Source: Parvimonas sp000223315 (lineage in GTDB: Bacteria; Bacillota; Clostridia; Tissierellales; Peptoniphilaceae). From it: 64,000 bases of DNA. The translations under genes and the position numbers were made by a program. Shown here piece by piece: positions 36,245-44,529 of this stretch (position 1 is its first letter; each line of letters starts with the position of its first letter). Under the pieces are notes generated by a model. It did not search any database and was not told where the DNA came from. It saw only the letters and a list, made by a program, of their open reading frames with translations. Location of the stretch: positions 1,364,001 to 1,428,000 of the forward strand of contig CP189843.1 of NCBI GenBank assembly GCA_050262155.1, read 5' to 3'.

Positions 36245-38413
36245 TTATTTTTCTACAGAAGGTGGATAACCGAAACCAACAGGATGATGTTGACAATATG
36301 TTGAAATCCAATTGTCCAAAGTGATAACCCTCTTGTATCCAACACTTTCCATTACTTTTCCGTCTCCGATATAAATTCCGACATGTCCATAGATACGTCC
36401 CATTCTACTTCCACTACTACTGCTTTCAACAGCTACAATCATTCCTATTTTTAATTTACCAATATCTGAAGTAAAAGTATAGTTTCTATACATATCATTG
36501 GCATTCCCGCCTAAATATCCAAGACCGGCATTTTGATAAACTCTTGAAACCCACTTTGCACATAAGTTTCGACCGGGAGAACTTGTATTATATGCCGCAT
36601 TTAAAATCCTCATCTGAATTTCTCTTGAAGCCATATAATATTTTCTATTATTTTTGTATTTCCCGTTTACAAAATCCATTTCTCCGTTGCCGTCAACAGC
36701 TTTTCCGGTATGCTTTTTACCATCTTTAAAGAAAAACCAGTCATATCCATCATCATACCAACCATTTGCAGGAAGTTTATTTTCATTATAATAAATTCCG
36801 TTTATATAAGTCTTTCCGTTGGACTCTAATCCTTCTTTATATAATTTTTCTTCATATATTCCATTGGCGTATTTTCCTTCTACAAAATATCTTTTTCCAT
36901 TGCCGTCAATTCCGTGTCCTGTAAATTTTTTTCCATCTTTAAAGAAATACCAAGCACTTCCGTCGTCGCACCACCAATTAGCAAGTTTTCCTTCTCTGTA
37001 AAATATTTCATCTATATAACAATTTGCGTATTTTCCATTTGCAAATTGCATTTCTCCATTACCATCAACAGCTTTTCCGGTAAGTTTTTTACCATCTCTA
37101 AAGAAATACCAAGTACTTCCGTCATCATACCAACCATTTGCAGGAAGTTTATTTTCATCATAATAAATTCCTTTTATATAAGTTTGTCCTTTTGACTTTA
37201 AACCTTCCTTATATAGTATTCCTTCATATTCTCCGTTAGCATATTTTCCGTCTACAAAATATTTTTTCCCACTAAGATCAATTCCATATCCGGTATATTT
37301 TTTCCCATTTTGGAAAAAATACCAAGCACTTCCGTCATCGCACCACCAATTGGCTATTTTCCCTTCTCTGTAAAATATTTCATCTATATAAGTATTTGCG
37401 TATTTACCATTTACAAATTGCATTTCTCCGTTGTCGTCAACAGCTTTTCCGGTAAGTTTTTTACCATCTCTAAAGAAATACCAAGCACTTCCGTCATCGT
37501 ACCAACCATTTGCAGGAAGCTTATTTTCATCATAATAAATTTCATTAATATAAGTTTGTCCTTCTGACTTTAAACCTTCCTTATAAAGTATTCCTTCATA
37601 TTCTCCGTTAGCATATTTTCCGTCTACAAAATATTTTTTCCCACTAAGATCAATTCCATATCCGGTATATTTTTTCCCATTTTGGAAAAAATACCAAGCA
37701 CTTCCGTCATCGCACCACCAATTAGCTATTTTCCCTTCTCTGTAAAATATTTCATCTATATAAGTATTTGCATATTTCCCATTTACAAATTGCATTTCGC
37801 CATTGCCATCTACTGCTTTTCCGGTAAATTTTTTACCTTCTTTAAAAAAATACCATGCAGTTCCGTCATCATACCACCAATTTGCAAGTTTTCCATTTTC
37901 ATAAAAAAGTTTATTTACATACCCATTTACATACTTTCCATTTACAAAATACCTTTTCCCATTGCCATCTACTCCATAGCCATTATGTTTTTTACCGTTT
38001 TGGAAAAAATACCATGCTTCTCCGTCTTTGTACCACCAGTCTGCTGGCTTTCCATCTTCTCCATAGAAAATTCCATCTACATAAACTCTTCCCTTTGATT
38101 TTGCTCCATTTTCATAAAGGACATCTTTGTAAATTCCGCTACCATACTTGCCATTTAAAAAGTATTTAGATCCCCCTTTATCAACTGCAAGCCCTGTAAA
38201 TTTCTTTCCGTTTTGGAAAAAGAACAAATCTTTTCCATCATCATACCAGCCATTTGCAAGATTTCCATTTTCATCATAAAAAATATTTTCTACATAAACT
38301 AATTTTTTCTCATTTTCATTTATATTTTCAGCAAAAAGTTTATTACTAAATCCCAAATTAAAAATTAATAATAAAGAAAAAATCATTAAAGATATTTTTT
38401 TAAATGCTTTCAT
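36245..38413 (-). CDS. Secreted wall hydrolase: nine cell-wall-binding repeats plus NlpC/P60-like domain
   Basis: 722 residues. A signal peptide (MKAFKKISLMIFSLLLIFNLG...LFA) is followed by about nine aromatic repeats (consensus WYDDGSAWYFFxxGKK), related to choline/cell-wall-binding repeats. The C-terminal ~130 residues form an NlpC/P60- or CHAP-like amidase with Cys in NLCAKWVSRVYQ and His in IYGHVGIYIGDG. It is likely a peptidoglycan hydrolase held to the wall by the repeats. Inner 124-residue blocks are nearly identical, so copy number may vary. Confidence 0.85.
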   Translation of the reverse strand: MKAFKKISLMIFSLLLIFNLGFSNKLFAENINENEKKLVYVENIFYDENGNLANGWYDDGKDLFFFQNGKKFTGLAVDKGGSKYFLNGKYGSGIYKDVLYENGAKSKGRVYVDGIFYGEDGKPADWWYKDGEAWYFFQNGKKHNGYGVDGNGKRYFVNGKYVNGYVNKLFYENGKLANWWYDDGTAWYFFKEGKKFTGKAVDGNGEMQFVNGKYANTYIDEIFYREGKIANWWCDDGSAWYFFQNGKKYTGYGIDLSGKKYFVDGKYANGEYEGILYKEGLKSEGQTYINEIYYDENKLPANGWYDDGSAWYFFRDGKKLTGKAVDDNGEMQFVNGKYANTYIDEIFYREGKIANWWCDDGSAWYFFQNGKKYTGYGIDLSGKKYFVDGKYANGEYEGILYKEGLKSKGQTYIKGIYYDENKLPANGWYDDGSTWYFFRDGKKLTGKAVDGNGEMQFANGKYANCYIDEIFYREGKLANWWCDDGSAWYFFKDGKKFTGHGIDGNGKRYFVEGKYANGIYEEKLYKEGLESNGKTYINGIYYNENKLPANGWYDDGYDWFFFKDGKKHTGKAVDGNGEMDFVNGKYKNNRKYYMASREIQMRILNAAYNTSSPGRNLCAKWVSRVYQNAGLGYLGGNANDMYRNYTFTSDIGKLKIGMIVAVESSSSGSRMGRIYGHVGIYIGDGKVMESVGYKRVITLDNWISTYCQHHPVGFGYPPSVEK
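36930..37860 (-). repeat. Intragenic 372-bp tandem repeat
   Basis: Within the wall-hydrolase gene, matching segments begin at 36959, 37331 and 37703, exactly 372 bases (124 codons) apart. Parts of neighbouring copies (for example 37245-37470 and 37617-37842) are almost identical at DNA level. The preserved frame means units can be gained or lost without frameshift. Confidence 0.85.
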
Positions 38414-38525
38414 TCAATCCTCCTAAAAATATAATAAATCTATTGGCAATTATATAATAGATGAACAAAAATGTCAAATGTGATTAATATTTTGATTAAA
38501 TATCTATAATAAAAATTTTTTTCAT

Positions 38526-38560
38526 AAAAAAGTCATCTTGATTTTCAAGATGACCTTTTT
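38526..38560 (-). terminator. Terminator of the selenium operon
   Basis: Minus-strand stem GGTCATCTTGA / TCAAGATGACT followed by TTTTTT, ~50 bases after the DUF3343 stop. Confidence 0.75.
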
Positions 38561-38609
38561 AATAGTATTTAATTTAAAGATTTCCTAAAGTTATTAAATC
38601 TTTTTAAAT

Positions 38610-38834
38610 CTATAATTCTTCACATTCTTCCCATTCTATATCTTCTTTTTCCAAAAGTTCTAAAAGACTAGCTTTTAAATCCGGACTACATTCCCAAGCA
38701 ATTCCACATCCTGCTGATAGAACTCTTGGTACAGGGACAAGTTTTCCTGAAAGGTTATTTTCTTTACATACGCTTTCAGTTGCCATTGCCTCTGCCGTCG
38801 TATAGAATGTTGTATACAGCTTAGTCTCTTTCAT
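38610..38834 (-). CDS. DUF3343 protein
   Basis: A 74-residue protein of the DUF3343 type (TTFYTTAEAMATESVCKENNLSGKLVPVPRVLSAGCGIAWECS). The conserved PVPR...AGCG(I/V)AW core with its cysteine is a hallmark. Genes of this family accompany selenium metabolism genes; the molecular role is unknown. It shares its start with the upstream stop (1-base overlap), so it is coupled to the TusA-like gene. Confidence 0.85.
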   Translation of the reverse strand: MKETKLYTTFYTTAEAMATESVCKENNLSGKLVPVPRVLSAGCGIAWECSPDLKASLLELLEKEDIEWEECEEL

Positions 38835-39040
38835 TATTCTACAATAATTTCAAAGTCTAATCCAACTTCTTTTACAGAAGTTTTTTTGCCTTGACTGTTT
38901 GCAAAATGTGTGATATTTTTTACAACATGAGCTTCACTGGCTAAGACTTTGTAAGTTTCATTTTTATTTTCTTTAAGGGCATCTTGTAAAATTAAAACCG
39001 GTTCCGGACAAGATAATCCTCTAACGTCTAATTCTTTCAT
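38834..39040 (-). CDS. TusA/YedF-like sulfur carrier
   Basis: A 68-residue TusA-fold protein. DVRGLSCPEPVLILQDAL carries the sulfur/selenium-carrying Cys in CPxP. YedF selenium proteins are ~200 residues and join this domain to a C-terminal DsrE-like part. Here the protein is only the TusA half, followed by a separate DUF3343 gene. Its position between yedE and DUF3343 supports selenium trafficking. Confidence 0.85.
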   Translation of the reverse strand: MKELDVRGLSCPEPVLILQDALKENKNETYKVLASEAHVVKNITHFANSQGKKTSVKEVGLDFEIIVE

Positions 39041-39057
39041 ATCAATCTCCTTAATTC

Positions 39058-40161
39058 TTATTTATTTTTTTCTTTTCTCAATCCGCAATAAGCTACTATA
39101 AATAAAGCAACTATTGAAATAATAACAAATACTTGTCCGTTTATTCCGGGACCGCCGGCTGCCGCTTTAATTCCTTTTGCTGTATTTTCAACTGCTGCTG
39201 CACCACCTGCTAATTTAAAATTATGAGCAAAAGCTGCTCCAACGAACATTCCAAGTACAGTTATAACTGAATCTGATGATCCTGTTCCTGCAAGAACTAA
39301 TTGTCTTAAAGGACATCCACCAAGTAATACTGCACAGAAACCTACCGCATACATTGACAATAGATTCCAAATAGTTTGAGCATGAGCTATAGGTCCAAAA
39401 GCAACAAATTTAAAGTTGTTTGTAGCTAAATTATAACCTAACATTACGATAAAAATTCCAGCTATTACAGAGAACAATCTGAAATCTTTAACTAAGATAA
39501 TATCTCTAAGTGAACCGGCAAAACACATTCTGCTTCTTTGTGCAATTACACCAAATACAAGGCCTACTGCAAGAGCCGCATACCATACTGCATGCATGCT
39601 TCCAGGTCCTTTTTTACTAAATGCATAAAGTGATGGAACAGCAATAACAAGAGCGAATAATCCTGCTACAACTATTGGTAAAACATATCCATTTTCTTTC
39701 TTTATCGGATAGGCTCTTCCTAAACTGAAGCCTTTTCTTAAGAAGAAAGCTCCTGTCGCAACACCGGCTGCAAAACCAACAAATCCTACATAAGAACTTA
39801 TATCTCCGGCTGACATTCTTAAAATCATTCTTAAAGGACATCCTAAGAATACAAGAGCACAAACCATCATTATTACACCTAAGAAAAATCTGATAACAGG
39901 TGATGAACCGGCTGTTGATCTATATTCTTTTGTAAATAATGAAACTAAAAATGCACCTAAAATAATACCTACAATTTCCGGTCTAAAATATTGAACAACT
40001 TCTGCATTATGGAATTTCATAGCTCCTGCAGTATCTCTAATAAAACAAGCTATACAAAAAGCCATATTTTTAGGATTGCCTAAATATGCAAGCAAAGCTG
40101 CTCCAAGACCTGCGATAATTCCCAAAGTCAACAATCCCTTTTTTGTGTTAAAAAAACGCAT
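39058..40161 (-). CDS. yedE: YedE-type putative selenium/sulfur transporter
   Basis: A 367-residue membrane protein with about ten segments in two repeats. Each repeat has a cysteine helix (FCIACFIRDTAGAM; SRMCFAGSLRDIIL) and a GCPLR motif (VFLGCPLRMILRM; LLGGCPLRQLVLAG). These are the hallmarks of the YeeE/YedE thiosulfate-type transporter family. The selenium assignment rests on the neighbours. It lies 5 bases from the desulfurase-like gene. Confidence 0.9.
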   Translation of the reverse strand: MRFFNTKKGLLTLGIIAGLGAALLAYLGNPKNMAFCIACFIRDTAGAMKFHNAEVVQYFRPEIVGIILGAFLVSLFTKEYRSTAGSSPVIRFFLGVIMMVCALVFLGCPLRMILRMSAGDISSYVGFVGFAAGVATGAFFLRKGFSLGRAYPIKKENGYVLPIVVAGLFALVIAVPSLYAFSKKGPGSMHAVWYAALAVGLVFGVIAQRSRMCFAGSLRDIILVKDFRLFSVIAGIFIVMLGYNLATNNFKFVAFGPIAHAQTIWNLLSMYAVGFCAVLLGGCPLRQLVLAGTGSSDSVITVLGMFVGAAFAHNFKLAGGAAAVENTAKGIKAAAGGPGINGQVFVIISIVALFIVAYCGLRKEKNK

Positions 40162-40165
40162 TTTA

Positions 40166-41308
40166 TTACCTCCTATCGTCTATAATTTTTTTAATTGCGT
40201 TTATAGCAAGCTCTACCTCATCAAATGTATTTGAATGAGAAAAGCTAAATCTAACCATACCCTGTTCAACAGTTCCAAGTGCTTTGTGTATTAGAGGAGC
40301 ACAGTGAGCTCCGGGTCTTGTTGAAATTTTATACTCTTCATATAAAATATTACTAACTTCAGAAGAGTCCATATCTGAAATATTTAATGAAACTATTGGT
40401 GCTCTTAGGTCTGTTTCAAAATCTCCATAAACCTTAACTTCAGGAAATTTAATTACTCCATCATAAAATTTCCTTGCAAGCTCCATAGCTTTATTAGTTA
40501 AATTTTCCATTTTATTTCTTAAAATATAGTCAATAGATGCGTGAAGCCCTGCAATCCCATGTGAATTTAAAGTCCCTGCTTCAAGTCTAGTCGGCATCTT
40601 ATCAGGTTGAAATTCATCATAGCTATGAGTTCCGCTTCCGCCAACCATAAAAGGTCTTATATAGACTTCTTCTCTAACACATAATGCACCCGTTCCTTGA
40701 GGTCCAAGCATTGATTTATGACCTGTAAAACAAAGCACATCAATATTCATCTCTTTCATATCTATATTAAAAGCTCCTGCGGTTTGAGATGCATCTACAA
40801 CAAAAAGAAGATTATTATTTCTACAAAAATCTCCATACTTTTTTAAATCTGTAATATTTCCTGTAACATTTGATGCATGAGTTATAACTATAGCTTTAGT
40901 ATTCGCTTTAATTAAAGATGGAATCTCATCAAAATTAATAACTCCATTTTCTAAAACTCCTATGTAACTGACTTCAACACCCTTTTCTTTCAAATAATGT
41001 ATAGGTCTTAAAACGGAATTATGTTCTGCAACGGAAGTGATTATATGATCATTTTCTGAAAATAGACCATTTATTGCAATATTTAAACTTTCAGTTGCAT
41101 TTTTTGTAAAAACTACCTGACGAGAATTTCCAACATTAAACATCTTCGCTATTTTTTTTCTGGTTTCAAAAACAATCCTATCTGCACTTAAGCTTTCTTC
41201 ATGAACTCCACGAGAGGAATTTCCAAAATTTTTCAATGCATTAACAACTGCATCAATAACTTCTGCAGGTTTGTTTTTTGTAGTCGCTGAATTATCAAAA
41301 TAAATCAC
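40166..41308 (-). CDS. Cysteine desulfurase/selenocysteine lyase-like aminotransferase class V
   Basis: 380 residues. FDNSATTKNKP opens the fold. FVVDASQTAGAF holds the cofactor aspartate and CFTGHKSMLGPQGTGALCV the PLP lysine. STRPGAHCAPLIHKALGT provides the persulfide Cys; RPGxHCAPL is typical of the subgroup found with selenium genes. It should release S or Se from (seleno)cysteine to the downstream TusA-like carrier. It is the first gene of the four-gene operon. Confidence 0.9.
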   Translation of the reverse strand: MIYFDNSATTKNKPAEVIDAVVNALKNFGNSSRGVHEESLSADRIVFETRKKIAKMFNVGNSRQVVFTKNATESLNIAINGLFSENDHIITSVAEHNSVLRPIHYLKEKGVEVSYIGVLENGVINFDEIPSLIKANTKAIVITHASNVTGNITDLKKYGDFCRNNNLLFVVDASQTAGAFNIDMKEMNIDVLCFTGHKSMLGPQGTGALCVREEVYIRPFMVGGSGTHSYDEFQPDKMPTRLEAGTLNSHGIAGLHASIDYILRNKMENLTNKAMELARKFYDGVIKFPEVKVYGDFETDLRAPIVSLNISDMDSSEVSNILYEEYKISTRPGAHCAPLIHKALGTVEQGMVRFSFSHSNTFDEVELAINAIKKIIDDRR

Positions 41309-41394
41309 TATAAACCCTCCTTCGTGAAAAAATTTTTACATATTAAATATTTCAAAAATAATATTTCTTAAATTTATCATAACAAAACAATTTT

Positions 41395-41480
41395 CTAATA
41401 AGTTTATCATAAGTCGTGAATCTATCATTACTATATCATAACTCCTTTTTAATAATTAAATTAAGGTAATTATGATGAAA
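41395..41480. repeat. Family C hairpin box, copy 1
   Basis: TATATCATAACTCC, then TTTTTAATAATTAAATTAA, then GGTAATTATGATGAAA: a hairpin with arms ATCATAA.T.CC and GG.AATTATGAT. The same box recurs near 56.03 kb with the bases changed on both arms (ACCATAATTCC / GGTAATTATGGT). Confidence 0.65.
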
Positions 41481-41482
41481 GA

Positions 41483-41548
41483 AGAACCTCACGCTTCCTC
41501 GATGCTTTGCATCGGGTGGGTGCCCGAGAACCTTGTTGCTTCGCAATT
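41483..41548 (+). repeat. Family B GC-rich repeat, single unit
   Basis: AGAACCTCACGCTTCCTCGA, TGCTTTGCATCGGGTGGG and TGCCCGAGAACCTTGTTGCTTCGC match the other B units with several changes. It lies inside a family C array, as if inserted next to GATGAAA. Confidence 0.85.
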
Positions 41549-41700
41549 AAAATATGTTTACCACAAGGTGTAAACATATTATAATTATATCAAAACTTCA
41601 ATTTGATTTTGATATTGTTGTTTTGATGAAATAGTAATAGCTTTATCATAGGGCATAAACCTATTACTATTATATATCAATATTACAATATTGTCAAATT
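41548..41700. repeat. Family C variable-arm hairpins
   Basis: Two hairpins. One is ATATGTTTAC-CACAAG-GTGTAAACATAT, followed by TATAATTATATC. The other is GATGAAATAGTAATAG, then CTTTATCATAGGGCATAAAC, then CTATTACTATTATATATC. The borders (GATGAAAT and TATTATATATC) match those at 56.08 kb, while the arms differ. The rest of 41701-41910 is AT-rich with no feature I recognise. Confidence 0.65.
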
Positions 41701-41914
41701 TTAGATAATTTTCAATAAAAATATCTATATCGATTATGTTTCTTAATAATTATTAATAAAGAATAAAAAATATTCTTAAATATATTGAAAATACTGGATT
41801 GTAAATCCACAACATTTTTTCTTTTTAAATAATTATATAAAGATTATTTATCGATTTTCTTTTAACATCTACTTATAACTTTAACAAAGCACTATTTAAA
41901 AATATAAACATTTA

Positions 41915-41923
41915 TGATATACT
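41915..41923 (+). promoter_or_regulatory. Extended -10 promoter of the DUF969 operon
   Basis: TGATATACT has an extended -10 (TGnTATACT) about 100 bases upstream of the DUF969 gene. No matching -35 is seen. A TATAAT overlaps it by frame shift (41923-41928). Confidence 0.4.
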
Positions 41924-42023
41924 ATAATTAATTACTTATATATTATTAAGAACAGTTTCTTTATAGTATTAAAGAAAATCTTTTTAATAGTAAGTAATAA
42001 AAATAAATTTATAGGAGGAAGAT

Positions 42024-42713
42024 ATGCAAAATTATTTAGTTTTAATCGGTATTGTAATTATTGTTGTTGGTTTTGTATTAAAACTTGATGTAATTTCTGT
42101 AGTTTTAATTGCAGGCTTCGCAACAGGTCTTGCCGGTGGAAAAAGCATCGTAGAAATATTGGATATTATAGGTAAAGGTTTTGTATCAAACAGATATATG
42201 AGTTTGTTCTTTACAACACTTATAGTAATCGGCATTATGGAAAGACATGGTCTTAAAGAAAAGGCGGCTGATGGAATACGAAAAATTAAAGGTGCAAGTG
42301 CAGGTTTAGTTATTTGGTTATATTTATTCATTCGTTGGCTTGCAGCAATATTCTCATTACGTCTTGGTGGACATGTTCAATTTGTAAGACCTTTAATTTT
42401 ACCAATGGCAGAAGGTGCTGCAACTAAAACAGTTGACCTTACAGAAACTAAACTTGAAGATTTAAAAGGTTTAGCAGGTGCCGTTGAAAACTACGGTAAC
42501 TTTTTCGGACAAAATGTATTCCCTGTTTCTTCAGGTGTTTTACTTATCGTTTCCACACTTAAAGACAAGGGACACACTATAACAGGAGCTCAAGTAGCAT
42601 ACTATTCTTTATTTACAGGTATTGCAATGATACTTTTATCAATAATTCAATGCTTCTTATTTGAAATGAAACTTAGAAAGGTTGGTGGAAAAGATGTTAA
42701 AATGGATAAGTAG
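42024..42713 (+). CDS. DUF969 membrane protein
   Basis: A 229-residue protein with 5-6 hydrophobic segments, of the DUF969 family (YLVLIGIVIIVVGFVLKLD...RHGLKEKAADGI...RLGGHVQFVRPL). It always seems to pair with DUF979. The two are thought to form the halves of one permease, here followed by a pyroglutamyl peptidase gene. AGGAGG precedes the ATG. The substrate is unproven; uptake of a pyroglutamate-related compound is inferred from context. Confidence 0.85.
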   Translation: MQNYLVLIGIVIIVVGFVLKLDVISVVLIAGFATGLAGGKSIVEILDIIGKGFVSNRYMSLFFTTLIVIGIMERHGLKEKAADGIRKIKGASAGLVIWLYLFIRWLAAIFSLRLGGHVQFVRPLILPMAEGAATKTVDLTETKLEDLKGLAGAVENYGNFFGQNVFPVSSGVLLIVSTLKDKGHTITGAQVAYYSLFTGIAMILLSIIQCFLFEMKLRKVGGKDVKMDK

Positions 42714-43695
42714 TAATACATTTTTTATTGACGAATTTATTTACATTCTTTGCGGATTGATTTCAATTTTAACAGCTTTTAGAGGTTTGAAAAATAAAGA
42801 AGCAAGAATAGGTACATTTTTATTCTGGTTTTTAGTTGGAATTATCTTTGCATTCGGAGGATTCTTGGTTAAGTATCTTCCAAAGCAAGGTGGAGTTATT
42901 GTTGGAGCAATGCTTGTTGTTTGTGGAGCTCTTACTCTTACAAAACAAGTAAAAATTGGAGAATTTACTCCTCCATCAGATGACGAAAGAAGAAAAAATG
43001 CAGATAAAATCGGTTGGAAAATTTTTATTCCTGCATTAATTATGGCAGCTCTTGCATTTTTAATGTCACAATTTAGATCATTTAAAATTATAATTGGAAC
43101 TGATGCCAAAGGTAAAGATATAATTTTCGGTTTTTCAACAGCTCAAGTTTTAGGATTTTCAGCTATAATTGCATTTATAATAGCTTTATTAATAGCTAAA
43201 CCTAAGACAGAAGATATGAAGGAAGACACTACAAGACTTTTAATGCAAGTAGGTGCGTCAAGCTTATTACCTCAACTTTTAGGAGCACTTGGTATCGTAT
43301 TTACAGCAGCAGGTGTAGGTAATATAATTGGAGAATTTGCAGGAAGCATCGTTGGTGGCGGTGGAAGAGTTGCAGGTGTTGTAGCTTACTGTTTAGGTAT
43401 GGTAATCTTTACTATGATTATGGGTAATGCATTCGCTGCATTTACAGTAATCACAATCGGTGTTGGTATTCCTTTTGTAATAGCTCAAGGCGGAAATCCT
43501 GCAGTAGTAGGAGCACTTGGAATGACTTGTGGTTATTGCGGAACTCTATTAACCCCTATGGCTGCAAACTTCAATATAGTTCCTTCTGCAATACTCGAAA
43601 CCAAAGACAAATATACAATTATTAAAACACAGGCCCCTATGGCTATCGCAATGATTCTAGTTCATATTGTGCTTATGTTAGTAATGGCATTTTAG
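42694..43695 (+). CDS. DUF979 membrane protein
   Basis: About 333 residues with around nine hydrophobic segments. GMVIFTMIMGNAFAAFTVITIG and GALGMTCGYCGTLLTPMAANFN are typical of DUF979, which looks like a transporter core of the citrate/arsenite-permease sort. The open frame begins at TTG 42682. The ATG at 42694 with GGTGG 5 bases upstream is better. It overlaps DUF969 by 20 bases, so expression is coupled. Confidence 0.85.
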   Translation: MLKWISSNTFFIDEFIYILCGLISILTAFRGLKNKEARIGTFLFWFLVGIIFAFGGFLVKYLPKQGGVIVGAMLVVCGALTLTKQVKIGEFTPPSDDERRKNADKIGWKIFIPALIMAALAFLMSQFRSFKIIIGTDAKGKDIIFGFSTAQVLGFSAIIAFIIALLIAKPKTEDMKEDTTRLLMQVGASSLLPQLLGALGIVFTAAGVGNIIGEFAGSIVGGGGRVAGVVAYCLGMVIFTMIMGNAFAAFTVITIGVGIPFVIAQGGNPAVVGALGMTCGYCGTLLTPMAANFNIVPSAILETKDKYTIIKTQAPMAIAMILVHIVLMLVMAF

Positions 43696-43706
43696 GAGAT
43701 GATTAT

Positions 43707-44348
43707 ATGAAAATTTTAGTTAGCGGATTTGATCCATTCGGTGGAGAAAAAGTTAATCCTGCGATTGAATCAGTAAAATTGTTACCTGATGAAATTAAAG
43801 GAGTAAAAATAATTAAAGTAGAAATTCCAACAGTTGCTAGAAAAAGTTTAAAAAGACTTGAAGAAGTTATAGAAGTTGAAAAACCGGATGTTGTAATAAA
43901 TGTAGGACAAGCAGGTGGAAGACCTGATATAACTGTTGAAAGAGTTGGAATTAATATGGATGACTTCAGAATAAAAGATAACGAAGGAAATCAACCGATT
44001 GATGAAAAAATTGCTGAAGATGGACCAGACGCTTATCTTGTAACAATTCCTATAAAAGCAATGGTTCAAAAAATGATTGAAAACAAAATTCCTGCATCTG
44101 TTTCAAATACAGCCGGAACATTTGTTTGTAACCATGTTTGCTATGGAATGGCACATCTTGCAAGCACAAAATATCCGAATATGAGAACAGGATTTATCCA
44201 TATTCCGTTTTTACCTGAACAAGTTGTAGATAAGAGAAATATGCCATCAATGCCTCTCGAATTAATTGCAAAAGGTTTAGAATATGCAATTGAAGCTATC
44301 ATTGAAAACAAAGAAGACATTAAAGTAGAAGGCGGAGCAACTCATTAG
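43707..44348 (+). CDS. pcp: Pyroglutamyl-peptidase I
   Basis: A 213-residue cysteine peptidase of family C15 that removes N-terminal 5-oxoproline from peptides. Catalytic residues are seen as Glu in RPDITVERVGIN, Cys in NTAGTFVCNHVCYG and His in RTGFIHIPFLPEQ. GFDPFGGEKVNPA at the start is typical. It follows DUF979 by 11 bases and a terminator comes directly after, so the operon is DUF969-DUF979-pcp. Confidence 0.95.
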   Translation: MKILVSGFDPFGGEKVNPAIESVKLLPDEIKGVKIIKVEIPTVARKSLKRLEEVIEVEKPDVVINVGQAGGRPDITVERVGINMDDFRIKDNEGNQPIDEKIAEDGPDAYLVTIPIKAMVQKMIENKIPASVSNTAGTFVCNHVCYGMAHLASTKYPNMRTGFIHIPFLPEQVVDKRNMPSMPLELIAKGLEYAIEAIIENKEDIKVEGGATH

Positions 44349-44356
44349 TATATAAC

Positions 44357-44394
44357 AAAAAGGTTAGAGTACCTAAAAACTCTAACCTTTTTTA
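44357..44394 (+). terminator. Terminator of the pcp operon
   Basis: Stem AAAGGTTAGAGT / ACTCTAACCTTT with loop ACCTAAAA and a TTTTTTAT tail. Confidence 0.85.
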
Positions 44395-44489
44395 TATTGT
44401 ATAATATCATTTTTATATAAGTCCTTTACAAGACTTACTAGTATTTGAAACCAAATAATAGTAATAAGACTTTCTCAGTCGATTGTATC

Positions 44490-44522
44490 ATTAGATACAA
44501 TTGCTCTGGAAATCTCATATAT
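44490..44522. repeat. Family A fragment
   Basis: ATTGTATC-ATTA-GATACAAT hairpin followed by GCTCTGGAAATCTCAT, matching the linker CTGTGGAAATCTCA of the larger family A blocks. Confidence 0.6.
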
Positions 44523-44529
44523 TTTAAAC

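Noticed and set aside
36544..38169. Plus-strand frames opposite the wall-hydrolase gene
   Set aside because: They repeat with the same 372-base period and have no ribosome sites; they are antisense shadows of the repeats.
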